A stretch of DNA of 38,212 nt from Paenibacillaceae bacterium (GCA_029256065.1 JAQSYT010000008.1:1-38212); one strand, 5' to 3'; counted from the first letter of the stretch, positions 26,055 to 33,776 are shown. Notes: generated by a model from the letters alone, not told the origin. Numbers and translations: made by a program.

Positions 26055-26092
26055 TTATAATTATTGTAGCAAGGAGCGGGGCTATCCGTCAA
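26055..26092 (-). promoter_or_regulatory. Promoter of the DUF4395 gene with a PerR-box-like site
   Basis: On the - strand, TTGACG (26087-26092) and TACAAT (26063-26068) are 18 bp apart. The + strand 15-mer TTATAATTATTGTAG (26055-26069) overlaps the -10 and matches the Bacillus PerR consensus TTATAATnATTATAA at 12 of 14 defined bases. The promoter call is sound; the PerR call is a motif match only. Confidence 0.55.
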
Positions 26093-26169
26093 TGCAGGAT
26101 TGAGGTACAATTGGATATATTTCTCAAGGTACGATGACCTGCGGAATGAGACAAATGGAGGGAAGAAAA

Positions 26170-26934
26170 ATGCTATTAGAGGATGAAGTACGCCAGCAAA
26201 TTCAAGCAAACCGCAATTTTATGAAAAGTATCTTTGGGAAGGATCAGTATGAATCGGACCAAAGCAAAAAACTGCCCCAGCCTCCCCTATCCCACCCCAC
26301 TAAAGGAACACCGATTATTCCGTTGACCAAGGACTTTGCCGGAGTGGTTAAGGAGGCCGACTATCTGGCTTTGCTCCACGCCCGCAAAAGCGTGAGAGTG
26401 TACAAGCAGGAGCCGATTTCCCTGGATCAGCTGGCATTTCTCTTATGGTCCACACAGGGAGTAACCGGCATCCGCGGCAGCGGTTATGCGGCGCTGCGCC
26501 CGGTGCCGTCGGCGGGAGCCAGGCATCCCTTCGAGACCTATCTGGCCGTGTTCCAGGTAGAAGGACTGGAGAAGGGGATCTATCACTATCTTCCGATGGA
26601 GCATGCTCTGGAGTTTGTTACGGCGGTGGACAATCTGGAGGAAGAGGTAACGGTGAGTCTCTGCGGCCAAGGATGGGCGGCCAAGGGAGCGGCAACCTTC
26701 TTTTATACAGCAGTGCCGTACCGCAGTGAGTGGAGATACTCCATCGCTTCCCACCGGGTGATGCTGATGGATGTGGGCCATGTGATGCAGAACCTGTACC
26801 TGTCCGCCCATGCTATCGGGTGCGGAACCTGCGCCATCGCCGCTTTTGAGCAGGAGGTGGCAGACCGTCTGCTTCAAGTGGACGGGGACGGAGAGTTTGT
26901 GGTCTATGCAGCGCCGGTAGGGGTGCAGCTGTAG
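26170..26934 (+). CDS. SagB-type nitroreductase-family dehydrogenase
   Basis: 254 aa, FMN-dependent nitroreductase fold. It shows RKSVRVYKQEPISLDQLAFL near residue 75, ALRPVPSAGARHPFETYL near 109 and GIYHYLP near 137, all characteristic of the SagB group. The later HRVMLMDVGHVMQNLYLSAH and GCGTCAIAAF complete the fold. ATG26170 has GGAGGGAAG just upstream; the earlier in-frame ATG at 26134 does not. No toxin or peptide precursor and no YcaO partner is adjacent, so this is probably a free-standing reductase rather than a thiazole/oxazole-peptide enzyme. Confidence 0.88.
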   Translation: MLLEDEVRQQIQANRNFMKSIFGKDQYESDQSKKLPQPPLSHPTKGTPIIPLTKDFAGVVKEADYLALLHARKSVRVYKQEPISLDQLAFLLWSTQGVTGIRGSGYAALRPVPSAGARHPFETYLAVFQVEGLEKGIYHYLPMEHALEFVTAVDNLEEEVTVSLCGQGWAAKGAATFFYTAVPYRSEWRYSIASHRVMLMDVGHVMQNLYLSAHAIGCGTCAIAAFEQEVADRLLQVDGDGEFVVYAAPVGVQL

Positions 26935-26953
26935 GCGGGGGAATCTGCAGAGT

Positions 26954-26981
26954 AAAGGACAGCCCATGGCTGTCCTTTTTT
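26954..26981 (+). terminator. Intrinsic terminator after the SagB-like gene
   Basis: Perfect 11-bp stem AAAGGACAGCC/GGCTGTCCTTT with a CAT loop, followed by TTT. It also separates this gene from the convergent SMI1 gene. Confidence 0.92.
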
Positions 26982-27004
26982 GTACCGCATCAGGATTTGG
27001 AAGA

Positions 27005-28057
27005 TTACTCGCTTTTGAACAGGCTGTTATAAAATTCCTTGAAGCTGTCGGCCACCGGCGTAATGCGGGAGGGACGCAATCCGCGTTCCTCCTCCAGATA
27101 CTCCAGGTCACCGAAAAAAATCTGTCCCCGCTCCGGACCATGAACGGCCATGCAGATCAAACTGTTCCGGGGGTCGGTGCCGATGGGCAGCAAGTGATCC
27201 GGGGCAAGGCGGCCGGCGATGAATTTCCGGTAATATTCCTCCAGGTTTTTTCCCTCATTTCCATTCAAAAGAGGCAGAAACATCATGATAGAGGTTGTGA
27301 TTTTTTTGTCCTTGGTTTCGAACCGCCGCAGAGCCTTTTTGCCGCCGTTTCGGGCCAGCAGGAAAGCCTTATAATCCTCCAGCAGAGTAAAACCGTGCCG
27401 GGTTTCAAACCCTTCGATTTCTTCCGCGCTGATAGAATCAAAAGTAATTTCAAAGCTATCGTCCGGAATACCTCCGCTTGACCCGTGTTGATCCACTTGC
27501 ACAATGATGGCTTCGCCGCAGGAGCCGGCGTTGTTCATCGGGACAGCAGGATCCTGCGGGCTTTCCGACTCAACAGCTTCTCCCGCATCTGCCGCCTCGA
27601 ATGATTCTTCATCATCATCTTCAAAATCAGCCGTATCCTCACTGGAACTCAACTGCTCCAGTAGCGCAGTGAAGGTTTCGCAAACAGGCTCTAGGAAGTC
27701 CTCTCCTTCCTCGTGATCCCAAAATACAACGGTGGGGTTTTGCTCCGTATGGCGGTAATCAAAGCAAATATGACCACCGAAGGGATCTCTTGCAAAAGGC
27801 AAAATCCGGTCTTCCTTGAACTCTTCCACAAACATTCCCATGTTTAAATAAGAGCTTGTAAAGCTGATCAGGTTGTTGAACACCATAGAATCTCCGTCTT
27901 CTCCGCCAAAGGAATCCGGACGGGGGTACCCGCCGTTATGAAGCCTCACACATGCCTTATAGTCCTCAGGAAATATGACTCCCAAACGTTTCTCCACGGC
28001 TTCTATGACGGAAGCCTCCAAAGGGCCGTCTGTCATGCGCCATTTGATTTTGGCCAT
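27005..28057 (-). CDS. Protein with two SMI1/KNR4 domains
   Basis: 350 aa. The N-terminal SMI1/KNR4 domain includes VEKRLGVIFPEDYKACVRLH and later VVFWDHEEGEDF. An acidic, Ser/Asp/Glu-rich linker follows (about residues 135-190). A second domain has IEGFETRHGFTLLEDYKAFL, LLPIGTDPRNSLICM and IFFGDLEYLEEE. AGGAGG shortly before ATG28057 gives the start. SMI1/KNR4 proteins often serve as immunity proteins to polymorphic toxins, but no toxin gene is nearby, so the role is undetermined. Confidence 0.85.
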   Translation of the reverse strand: MAKIKWRMTDGPLEASVIEAVEKRLGVIFPEDYKACVRLHNGGYPRPDSFGGEDGDSMVFNNLISFTSSYLNMGMFVEEFKEDRILPFARDPFGGHICFDYRHTEQNPTVVFWDHEEGEDFLEPVCETFTALLEQLSSSEDTADFEDDDEESFEAADAGEAVESESPQDPAVPMNNAGSCGEAIIVQVDQHGSSGGIPDDSFEITFDSISAEEIEGFETRHGFTLLEDYKAFLLARNGGKKALRRFETKDKKITTSIMMFLPLLNGNEGKNLEEYYRKFIAGRLAPDHLLPIGTDPRNSLICMAVHGPERGQIFFGDLEYLEEERGLRPSRITPVADSFKEFYNSLFKSE

Positions 28058-28102
28058 GTGCGTTCCTCCTCTATGATTCGATATCCACACACATACAATT
28101 TT

Positions 28103-28131
28103 ATATTACTCTTCCAAAATGTAGGCATCAA
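28103..28131 (-). promoter_or_regulatory. Promoter of the SMI1/KNR4 gene
   Basis: On the - strand TTGATG (28126-28131) and TAATAT (28103-28108) are 17 bp apart, about 45 bp upstream of the start codon. Confidence 0.6.
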
Positions 28132-28170
28132 GAATATTTTTCCACCAATATAAGAGGAGTAGCATTTCAA

Positions 28171-29229
28171 TTACTGGTATTCCTGCGGTGCCTCACGCAG
28201 GCTGTCCCCCGGAACCAATCTGCCCTGCAGCCGCAAATGCTCCAAAGGCTCCCCCGGATTGGCGATGCGCCAGATCATCCGGTCGGCGGCCCGCGCTCCG
28301 GTTTCCCGCACGGGCAAGTAAAAATAGCAGAGGCCTGGTGCAGGCGGCTCCGCTGTCACATCCAGGCTGACCAGGGAGCAGTCCGCCGGAATGGACAGGC
28401 CCGATTGGCTGCACAAGTAATAAATCCACGGAAGATTGCCTTCCACAGCATTGAGCAGGGCAGTGGGCCTCTCTGAAGCCATCAGCCGGGAAAATTCCTC
28501 CCGCCAGGCCATCCCGTCTGCTTGAGGCAGCGTCAAATGCTTGGCTGGATCGGCTTCCAGCCCATGTTCAGCCATGGCTTCCGCAAAGGCGGACCAGCGG
28601 AGCCGGTAGCCCCGGGAGGAGCGCGTGTCGCCAATGTACAGAATCCGGCGGTGGCCATGCTCCGCCAGAAGCTGGACCGCCTGCCGGACAGACTCGTACA
28701 CATCCCAGACCACACTGTCCGCTGTAGCTCCGGTAGGGGGAAAGTTCAGCAGAACCCTGGGAAGCGGCAGCTCAAGCAGGCGCTTTTCCAGCTCCGGAGG
28801 CGTCATAGGCGGAATAAAAACTCCGTCGGCAAAAGCAAGCCCGCAGCCCTCTGACCATTCCCGCCAGGCATCGTCCGTCACAGAGGCACCGGGGGGAGCA
28901 AACAGCGGCGCAACAGAGGAGTGGGTGCCGTGGAACCGCTGGTTCAGCCCCGTCAGCAGCTCCAGATGTATATGTGAGGGGGCAACAGGACGCTCCTGCA
29001 GCACCATATAGAACCGTCTTGGCTGGAGCTGCTGCAGGGAGGTATGCTCGAAGACAGAGCTTTCCTTCTGCTCCCGGGTCAGGTAGCCCTTTTCCCCCGC
29101 CAGCCGAAGAATGTCCTGGCGGGTCTCCAGAGACATGCCCGGCAAGCCGCGCAGCGCCTTGGACACAGTGAGGCGGCTTACTCCCAGTTCCCGGGCCAGG
29201 TCGTCCATCGTTGTTTTTTTGCGGGACAT
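28171..29229 (-). CDS. LacI/GalR-family transcriptional regulator
   Basis: 352 aa. The N-terminal HTH is TMDDLARELGVSRLTVSKAL (residues 7-26), followed by the hinge region. The C-terminal part is a periplasmic-binding-like effector domain with VVWDVYESVRQAVQLLAEHGHRRI, LYIGDTRSSRG and ADCSLVSLDV, so a sugar or sugar phosphate is the expected signal. GGAGG lies 9 bases before ATG29229. It is divergent from the FAD oxidoreductase gene, which is its likely target together with itself. Confidence 0.92.
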   Translation of the reverse strand: MSRKKTTMDDLARELGVSRLTVSKALRGLPGMSLETRQDILRLAGEKGYLTREQKESSVFEHTSLQQLQPRRFYMVLQERPVAPSHIHLELLTGLNQRFHGTHSSVAPLFAPPGASVTDDAWREWSEGCGLAFADGVFIPPMTPPELEKRLLELPLPRVLLNFPPTGATADSVVWDVYESVRQAVQLLAEHGHRRILYIGDTRSSRGYRLRWSAFAEAMAEHGLEADPAKHLTLPQADGMAWREEFSRLMASERPTALLNAVEGNLPWIYYLCSQSGLSIPADCSLVSLDVTAEPPAPGLCYFYLPVRETGARAADRMIWRIANPGEPLEHLRLQGRLVPGDSLREAPQEYQ

Positions 29230-29249
29230 TGGCAGAATCCTCCTTTATG

Positions 29250-29272
29250 TAAACTAAATGATAACTAAACGT
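29250..29272. promoter_or_regulatory. Direct repeats in the LacI/FAD-oxidoreductase divergent region
   Basis: AACTAAATG (29252-29260) and AACTAAACG (29263-29271) are spaced 11 bp, one helical turn, between the two divergent genes. A TATAAT on the - strand follows nearby. They may be part of an operator. LacI-family operators are usually palindromic, so this is tentative. Confidence 0.35.
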
Positions 29273-29354
29273 AAGCTTCTTTTTATTATACACTGGAGTC
29301 AAACAAAAGCGTACAAAATACAAAGGATACAGCTAATTATGGGAGGTACGGATG

Positions 29355-30725
29355 ATGAGCGGAGGATATCGGTTGCCGGCCAGGGAACTGCCGGTTGTGG
29401 CGGAAACGGATGTGCTGGTGGCGGGAGGCGGTCCTGCCGGAGTGGCGGCGGCATTGGCAGCGGCACGTAACGGTGCGCGTGCTCTGATTCTGGAGCAGCG
29501 GGGTTTTCTAGGAGGCATGGGAACGCTGGCGCTGGTTCCGGCATTTTGCCCCTATACGGATAAAGAAAAACCGGTGATCCGGGGTATTGGCCTGGAGCTC
29601 CTGGAGAAAATGAAGGCGGCCAGTCCCGCATCGTTCCAAGAGCGCTACGGGGAAGAGCTGGATTGGGTTCCCATTGATGCAGAGGTGCTGAAGCTGGTTT
29701 ACGACGCGGCTGTGATGGAAGCAGGTGTCCAGGTGCTGTTCCACACCATTGTGGCAGATGTGCTGATGTCAGAGGATGGCACCCGGCTGGAAGGGGTAGT
29801 TCTGGCCAACAAGGCAGGACTTTCCGTTGTCAAAAGCAAGTATTTCATCGACGCCACAGGTGATGGTGACCTGGCTGCAAGGGCAGGCGCCCCTTTCCAA
29901 AAGGGCGGGGAAGCCGGCGAGCTGCAGCCCGGCACTATGTGTTATGTGCTGGCCCGGGCCGACTACAAGCGGTTTATGCAATATCTGGAGGAGAGCGGGG
30001 ACGGCGGGCAAATCCATCTGGCTGTGGAAAAAGCCCAGCAAAACGGCGATCTCCCCGAGGGACGGAAGAAGGTTTCCGGCTTTGCCTGGCTGGCGGATGA
30101 CCTGGTCAGCGTAAACTTCGGGCATGTGTTCGGCGTGGATGGGACCAAGCCGGAGGATTTGACCCGCGGGGCCATGGAAGGGCGGAAGCTGGTGCAGGTG
30201 CAGGTGGAATTCCTCCGCAAGTATGTTCCGGGCTTCGAGCAGGTCCACGTAGTGGCTACCGGCGAGCAATTGGGCATCCGGGAAACCCGCCGTATTGAAG
30301 GGGATTATATGCTTGTCACCGAGGACTTCATGCAGCTTCGCAGCTTCCCGGATGATATTGCCCGCAACTCCTACTTTATTGATGTCCATATGGCCAACAG
30401 CAAAGGAAAAACGCAGATTCACCGCCTGAACCCCGGAGAATCCCATGGAGTGCCTTACCGCTGTTTACTGCCTAAGGGGCTGGACAATCTGTGGGTGCCC
30501 GGCCGGGCCGCCTCCTCGGACCGGGTGGTCCAGGGGTCGCTCCGGGTGATGCCCAATTGCTTCGCCATGGGCCAGGCATCGGGAACTGCCGCCGCGCTGG
30601 CGGTACAGGCGGGCGGCATCACCTCCCGCCAGGTGGAGGTGCCGCAGCTTCAGCGCACACTGGTGGACCAGGGCGCTTGGCTGGGAGAGCAGCTGGCTGC
30701 CCAAGCCACGTCCGTCAAGGAATAG
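29355..30725 (+). CDS. FAD-dependent oxidoreductase (PF12831 type)
   Basis: 456 aa. The N-terminal dinucleotide fold reads VLVAGGGPAGVAAALAAARN (residues 18-37), with the acidic end at ILEQRG. LGGMGT follows the FAD loop, and YFIDATGDGDLAARAG near residue 160 is typical of the FAD_oxidored group. GEQLGIRETRRIEGDY and the C-terminal NLWVPGRAASSD plus GQASGTAAALA complete the fold. GGGAGG precedes two tandem ATGs (29352, 29355); spacing favours 29355. Members often accompany sugar-utilisation genes under LacI regulators; the substrate is unknown. Confidence 0.9.
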   Translation: MSGGYRLPARELPVVAETDVLVAGGGPAGVAAALAAARNGARALILEQRGFLGGMGTLALVPAFCPYTDKEKPVIRGIGLELLEKMKAASPASFQERYGEELDWVPIDAEVLKLVYDAAVMEAGVQVLFHTIVADVLMSEDGTRLEGVVLANKAGLSVVKSKYFIDATGDGDLAARAGAPFQKGGEAGELQPGTMCYVLARADYKRFMQYLEESGDGGQIHLAVEKAQQNGDLPEGRKKVSGFAWLADDLVSVNFGHVFGVDGTKPEDLTRGAMEGRKLVQVQVEFLRKYVPGFEQVHVVATGEQLGIRETRRIEGDYMLVTEDFMQLRSFPDDIARNSYFIDVHMANSKGKTQIHRLNPGESHGVPYRCLLPKGLDNLWVPGRAASSDRVVQGSLRVMPNCFAMGQASGTAAALAVQAGGITSRQVEVPQLQRTLVDQGAWLGEQLAAQATSVKE

Positions 30726-30838
30726 ACAAGAATTTATGAAGGGATTACTCTTCCGTTGTCGAACAATTCTGATAAACGGTTGTCAAGCGGGTTTTAAGCC
30801 AGGCTTGGACCGGATTATCTAGCGGAGGAGTGATTCCC

Positions 30839-31102
30839 ATGAAGAACGAGGTCAGAAGCATTCTGCTCACTGCACTGGAAAAGCGGGAGACGAACACAGA
30901 TTATATTCAGGGGGAGTACACCCTGAGCCATAATCCGGATAATTTGGAGCTGTACGTATCAGGAAGGCTGGTTGCCAGATACACCTTTGCCGATAAGGCC
31001 CTGTTTACAGCGGACTGGAACTACAAGAAGGAAAACCGGTATATGGGTTATCTGTTGGAGCAGAACGGATTTGAGGTGAATGCGGATCCGTTTTTGCTGT
31101 AG
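30839..31102 (+). CDS. Small hypothetical protein, 87 aa
   Basis: Starts at ATG30839, with GGAGGAG (30824-30830) 8 bases upstream. It has no signal peptide and no membrane segment. The sequence is charged, with Tyr/Asn/Glu-rich stretches (NTDYIQGEYTLSHNPDNLEL, YKKENRYMGYL). It is unrelated to any family I recognise. The good RBS and the following terminator argue that it is real. Confidence 0.7.
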   Translation: MKNEVRSILLTALEKRETNTDYIQGEYTLSHNPDNLELYVSGRLVARYTFADKALFTADWNYKKENRYMGYLLEQNGFEVNADPFLL

Positions 31103-31153
31103 CGGCTTGGGCAAGGGACGGGGAAGACAATCGGTATCCTATCATTTCATAAC

Positions 31154-31188
31154 AAAAACCGCCGGAGCAAGGATGCCCGGCGGTTTTT
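31154..31188. terminator. Bidirectional intrinsic terminator
   Basis: Stem CCGCCGG/CCGGCGG (31159-31165 and 31177-31183) with A-run before and T-run after, so it can end both the small + gene and the convergent GH3 gene. Confidence 0.88.
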
Positions 31189-31203
31189 CTGCTTTCCGGC
31201 CGC

Positions 31204-32517
31204 TTACTTTACAGCCAGCGCCTTCGTTATTGCGTTGCGCAGTGCCTCGATATCCGGCGCCGCGGCGGCAGGCTCGTCGCTCAGCCTCCGTGCCTCCTTC
31301 AGTGCCAATAGCCGTACGACGCTTTCGTCAATCCGCTTCCATGTCAACCGCCCGTCAGCCAGCGCCTCCTTCAACCCGGCCGCAGCCTCCTGCACCTGGC
31401 TGTAGCCGTGGGCAACCAGAACCAGATCGCAGCCGGCCTGCACCGCCCGGACGGCGGCCTCCTTCAACGGGTAATGCTTGGCGATGGCGCCCATGGTCAT
31501 ATCGTCCGTGATGACGACACCATTGTAGCCGATTTTGTCTCGGAGCAGCCCTGTGATAATAGCAGGCGATAAGGTGGCCGGATAGTCCGGATCCATGCGG
31601 GGCAGCAGAATATGAGCCGCCATAATGGCATCCGCACCTGCCTCTGCCGCAGCCCGGAAGGGCACCAGCTCCAGCTTTTCCAGCTCGGCTAGGGTCTTGT
31701 TCACCACCGGCAGCTCCAGATGGGAATCCGTTCCCGTGTCGCCATGTCCGGGGAAATGCTTAACCACCGAAACGATGCCGCTTTCCTGCAGCCCCTCCAT
31801 AGCCGCCAGACCGTACAGCTTCACCGTTTTGGCATCGGAGCCGAAGGAGCGGCTGCCGATAACGGGGTTGGCCGGATTGCTGTCAATATCCAGCACCGGA
31901 GCATAATTCATGTTGAAGCCGAAGGCCAAGAGCTCCTGGCCTACTGCTTTGCCCAAGGCTCTGGCCCGCTCCGGTGTGCCTCCGGAGGCAAGGTCTTGGC
32001 TTGCCGGCAGCGTGATGTCCACAGGCAGCCGGCTGACCTTGCCACCCTCCTGGTCCACGCTGAGCCAAAGCGGAATTCCGCTTGGCTGGTTAAATGCCTT
32101 TAACCGGTTAAGCAGGGCTACCGTTTGCCCGGCGCTCACCATGTTAGGCTTATATAGGATGAAGCCGCCCACATGCATCTCCGCCACCAGCCGCCGGGCC
32201 TCGTCGCCCGCTTCGGTTCCGTCCAGCCCGGCCACCAGCAGCTGCCCCAGCTTTTCATCGGCGGTCATGCGCTTAAGCTTAGCCGCAATGGCTGCGTCTG
32301 CTGCACCTGCCGGAGAGGGGCTGGGCCGGGCACTGGAAGGAGCGGGAGTGAAAGTTGCTGCTGCCGGGGCTGTCATGGGAGGCGGCACAGCAGGGGAGGG
32401 GGCAGCCGTCGGATCCTTACTGCCCCCCCCTGTGATTGCGGTCAGGGTCAGACAAACGGCAAAGCCCAGCCCTGCCAATATGCCATGTTTATACCTGCGG
32501 TCAGCTATATCCGCCAC
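31204..32517 (-). CDS. nagZ: Glycoside hydrolase family 3, beta-N-acetylhexosaminidase (NagZ-like)
   Basis: About 437 aa. The GH3 barrel has LSVDQEGGKVSRLP, GFNMNYAPVLDID, IGSRSFGSD, the NagZ-type VKHFPGHGDTGTDSHLELP and the nucleophile region GVVITDDMTMGAI. Such enzymes trim GlcNAc from peptidoglycan fragments. The N-terminus has RRYKHGILAGLGFAVCLTLTA, a signal-like segment, then a Pro/Ala/Ser/Thr linker. The start is uncertain: GTG32517 places the signal segment correctly, while the upstream TTG at 32595 would run through a dispersed repeat. Homologues often have a lipobox Cys where this one has Ile (LTAI). A run of eight G lies right after it. Confidence 0.85.
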   Translation of the reverse strand: MADIADRRYKHGILAGLGFAVCLTLTAITGGGSKDPTAAPSPAVPPPMTAPAAATFTPAPSSARPSPSPAGAADAAIAAKLKRMTADEKLGQLLVAGLDGTEAGDEARRLVAEMHVGGFILYKPNMVSAGQTVALLNRLKAFNQPSGIPLWLSVDQEGGKVSRLPVDITLPASQDLASGGTPERARALGKAVGQELLAFGFNMNYAPVLDIDSNPANPVIGSRSFGSDAKTVKLYGLAAMEGLQESGIVSVVKHFPGHGDTGTDSHLELPVVNKTLAELEKLELVPFRAAAEAGADAIMAAHILLPRMDPDYPATLSPAIITGLLRDKIGYNGVVITDDMTMGAIAKHYPLKEAAVRAVQAGCDLVLVAHGYSQVQEAAAGLKEALADGRLTWKRIDESVVRLLALKEARRLSDEPAAAAPDIEALRNAITKALAVK

Positions 32518-32565
32518 CTCCTTGCAGATTCGGTTTGCCGCCAAAACCGGCTGTTTTCCACCCCA

Positions 32566-32637
32566 TAACGGATCGTCAGTCCGCGTAAAAGTCAAAACGC
32601 CGATTTTTCGGGGAATAACGGAATCTGTGTCCGCATG
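32566..32637 (+). repeat. Dispersed 50-bp repeat array, locus 4
   Basis: TAACGGAT at 32566 and TAACGGAA at 32616, 50 bp apart. The first unit has TTTTTCGG at offset 36 from ACGG, identical in sequence and offset to locus 1. It lies between the GH3 start and the peroxiredoxin terminator. Confidence 0.7.
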
Positions 32638-32698
32638 ATGTGTTGTTAAGCTTGTGAATTTGAACCATATGCCCGAGTCCTAGTATCCACTATCTCCC

Positions 32699-32727
32699 GG
32701 AAGGTGCCAGCGGATACCTTCCTTTTT
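32699..32727 (+). terminator. Terminator-like hairpin on the + strand without an assigned gene
   Basis: GGAAGGT/ACCTTCC with a 10-base loop followed by five T. No + strand gene ends here and no convincing promoter precedes it. The remainder of the 32.6-32.8 kb gap shows nothing else. Confidence 0.5.
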
Positions 32728-32792
32728 ACCCATTCTGCAAGAAGTGATCCCCTATGTCTCCTCCATGTTCTCATACCGCTCTATATCCGCAA

Positions 32793-32829
32793 ACAAAAAA
32801 CACCCGCCGGAGTTTCCTCTGACGGGTGG
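32793..32829 (-). terminator. Intrinsic terminator after the peroxiredoxin operon
   Basis: On the - strand CACCCG...CGGGTG (32801-32806 and 32823-32828), with an inner GAG/CTC around GAAA, followed by six T. Confidence 0.88.
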
Positions 32830-32860
32830 GAAGGACAGTATATCCGATGCTTGGCGGCGA

Positions 32861-33421
32861 TTAAGCCAGTGTTTTGTCGCCGGGCTTCCAGTTGGCCGGG
32901 CACAGTCCGCCGGCTTGCAGGGCTTGGAGCACACGCAGGGTTTCGTCCACGCTGCGGCCTACGTTCAGGTCAGTCACCACTTGGTAGCGCAGGATGCCTT
33001 CCGGGTCGATGATGAACAGACCGCGGTTGGCGGCGCCCAGCTCCTCATCCAACACACCGTAAGCGCGGGCAGCCACTTTAGTGAAGTCCGCAGCCAGCGG
33101 GTACTTGATATCGCCGATGCCTTTGGCGTCGCGGGGAGTGTTAATCCAGGCGCGGTGGGTGTGGACGCTGTCGGTGGAGATGCCCACAATGTCGCAGTCC
33201 AGATCCAGGAATTCCTCGTAAGCATCGCTCAAAGAGATAATTTCGGTGGGGCAGACGAAGGTGAAGTCGAAGGGCCAGAAGAAGACGACCAGCCACTTGC
33301 CTTTATAGTCTTCCAGAGCGACGCGTTCTTCCAGTGTCTCCAGGTTCTTGGTGGACAGCAGGTTAAAGGACGGGGCGGGTTTGCCTACTTTTACTACGGC
33401 GGTTTCAACAACTTGACTCAT
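32861..33421 (-). CDS. 2-Cys peroxiredoxin (AhpC/Prx1 family)
   Basis: 186 aa thiol peroxidase. The peroxidatic Cys57 is in FDFTFVCPTE and the resolving Cys174 in GGLCPANW, with only 12 residues after it. AGGAGG precedes ATG33421; the upstream in-frame extension to 33481 crosses the intergenic hairpin and is rejected. It is the last gene of an operon with a CxxC glutaredoxin-like protein and a TrxB-like flavoprotein. That is a complete electron chain (flavoprotein, then redoxin, then peroxiredoxin) able to replace AhpF. Confidence 0.94.
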   Translation of the reverse strand: MSQVVETAVVKVGKPAPSFNLLSTKNLETLEERVALEDYKGKWLVVFFWPFDFTFVCPTEIISLSDAYEEFLDLDCDIVGISTDSVHTHRAWINTPRDAKGIGDIKYPLAADFTKVAARAYGVLDEELGAANRGLFIIDPEGILRYQVVTDLNVGRSVDETLRVLQALQAGGLCPANWKPGDKTLA

Positions 33422-33473
33422 GATTTGGTTCCTCCTCAGAATGTTTGTTTTTCTTGCATGCTTGTATGGGGGC

Positions 33474-33526
33474 TCCCCCAAAAGTACTCGGAATCCACTT
33501 CGAAGGTTCTCTTCACTTTTGGGGGA
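33474..33526 (-). other. Long hairpin between the glutaredoxin-like and peroxiredoxin genes
   Basis: Perfect 12-bp arms TCCCCCAAAAGT (33474-33485) and ACTTTTGGGGGA (33515-33526) enclose 29 bases. On the coding (-) strand no T-run follows, so it is not a terminator for the operon. A position just after the glutaredoxin-like stop suggests a processing or stability element. On the + strand a T-run follows, so it could stop antisense transcription. Confidence 0.65.
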
Positions 33527-33530
33527 TTTT

Positions 33531-33776
33531 TTATGCCAAAGCGGCGATGGCTTTTTTGATGCGGGTGGGGTTCAGGCCCAGGATAGTCATTTCGCCGATT
33601 ACGGTCACAGGTACAGAGCTCATGCCCAGATCCTGCAGCTCCTTGGCGAAGTTTTCACTGGTATCGATGTTGCGCTCCTCGAACTCCACATTTTGTTCGG
33701 TGAGATATGCCTTTAATTGTTTGCAGAAGGTGCAGTGGGTGCTGGAATATACAACGGCTTTTACGGAAGTGGACAT
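33531..33776 (-). CDS. Glutaredoxin-like (NrdH/YruB type) redoxin
   Basis: 81 aa, thioredoxin fold. The active site is Cys15-Thr-Phe-Cys18 (THCTFCKQLKAYL), with the cis-Pro loop SSVPVTVIG near residue 55. The GGAG of the RBS lies 9 bases upstream of ATG33776. It sits 20 bp downstream of the TrxB-like flavoprotein and upstream of the peroxiredoxin, so its likely job is to pass electrons between them rather than to work with glutathione. Confidence 0.92.
   Translation of the reverse strand: MSTSVKAVVYSSTHCTFCKQLKAYLTEQNVEFEERNIDTSENFAKELQDLGMSSVPVTVIGEMTILGLNPTRIKKAIAALA

Noticed and set aside
26170-26934. Thiazole/oxazole-modified peptide cluster around the SagB-like gene
   Set aside because: No YcaO, cyclodehydratase partner or precursor peptide was found nearby.
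32518-32595. Longer N-terminus of the NagZ-like protein from TTG32595
   Set aside because: It runs into a dispersed repeat unit and would put about 26 extra residues before the signal segment.
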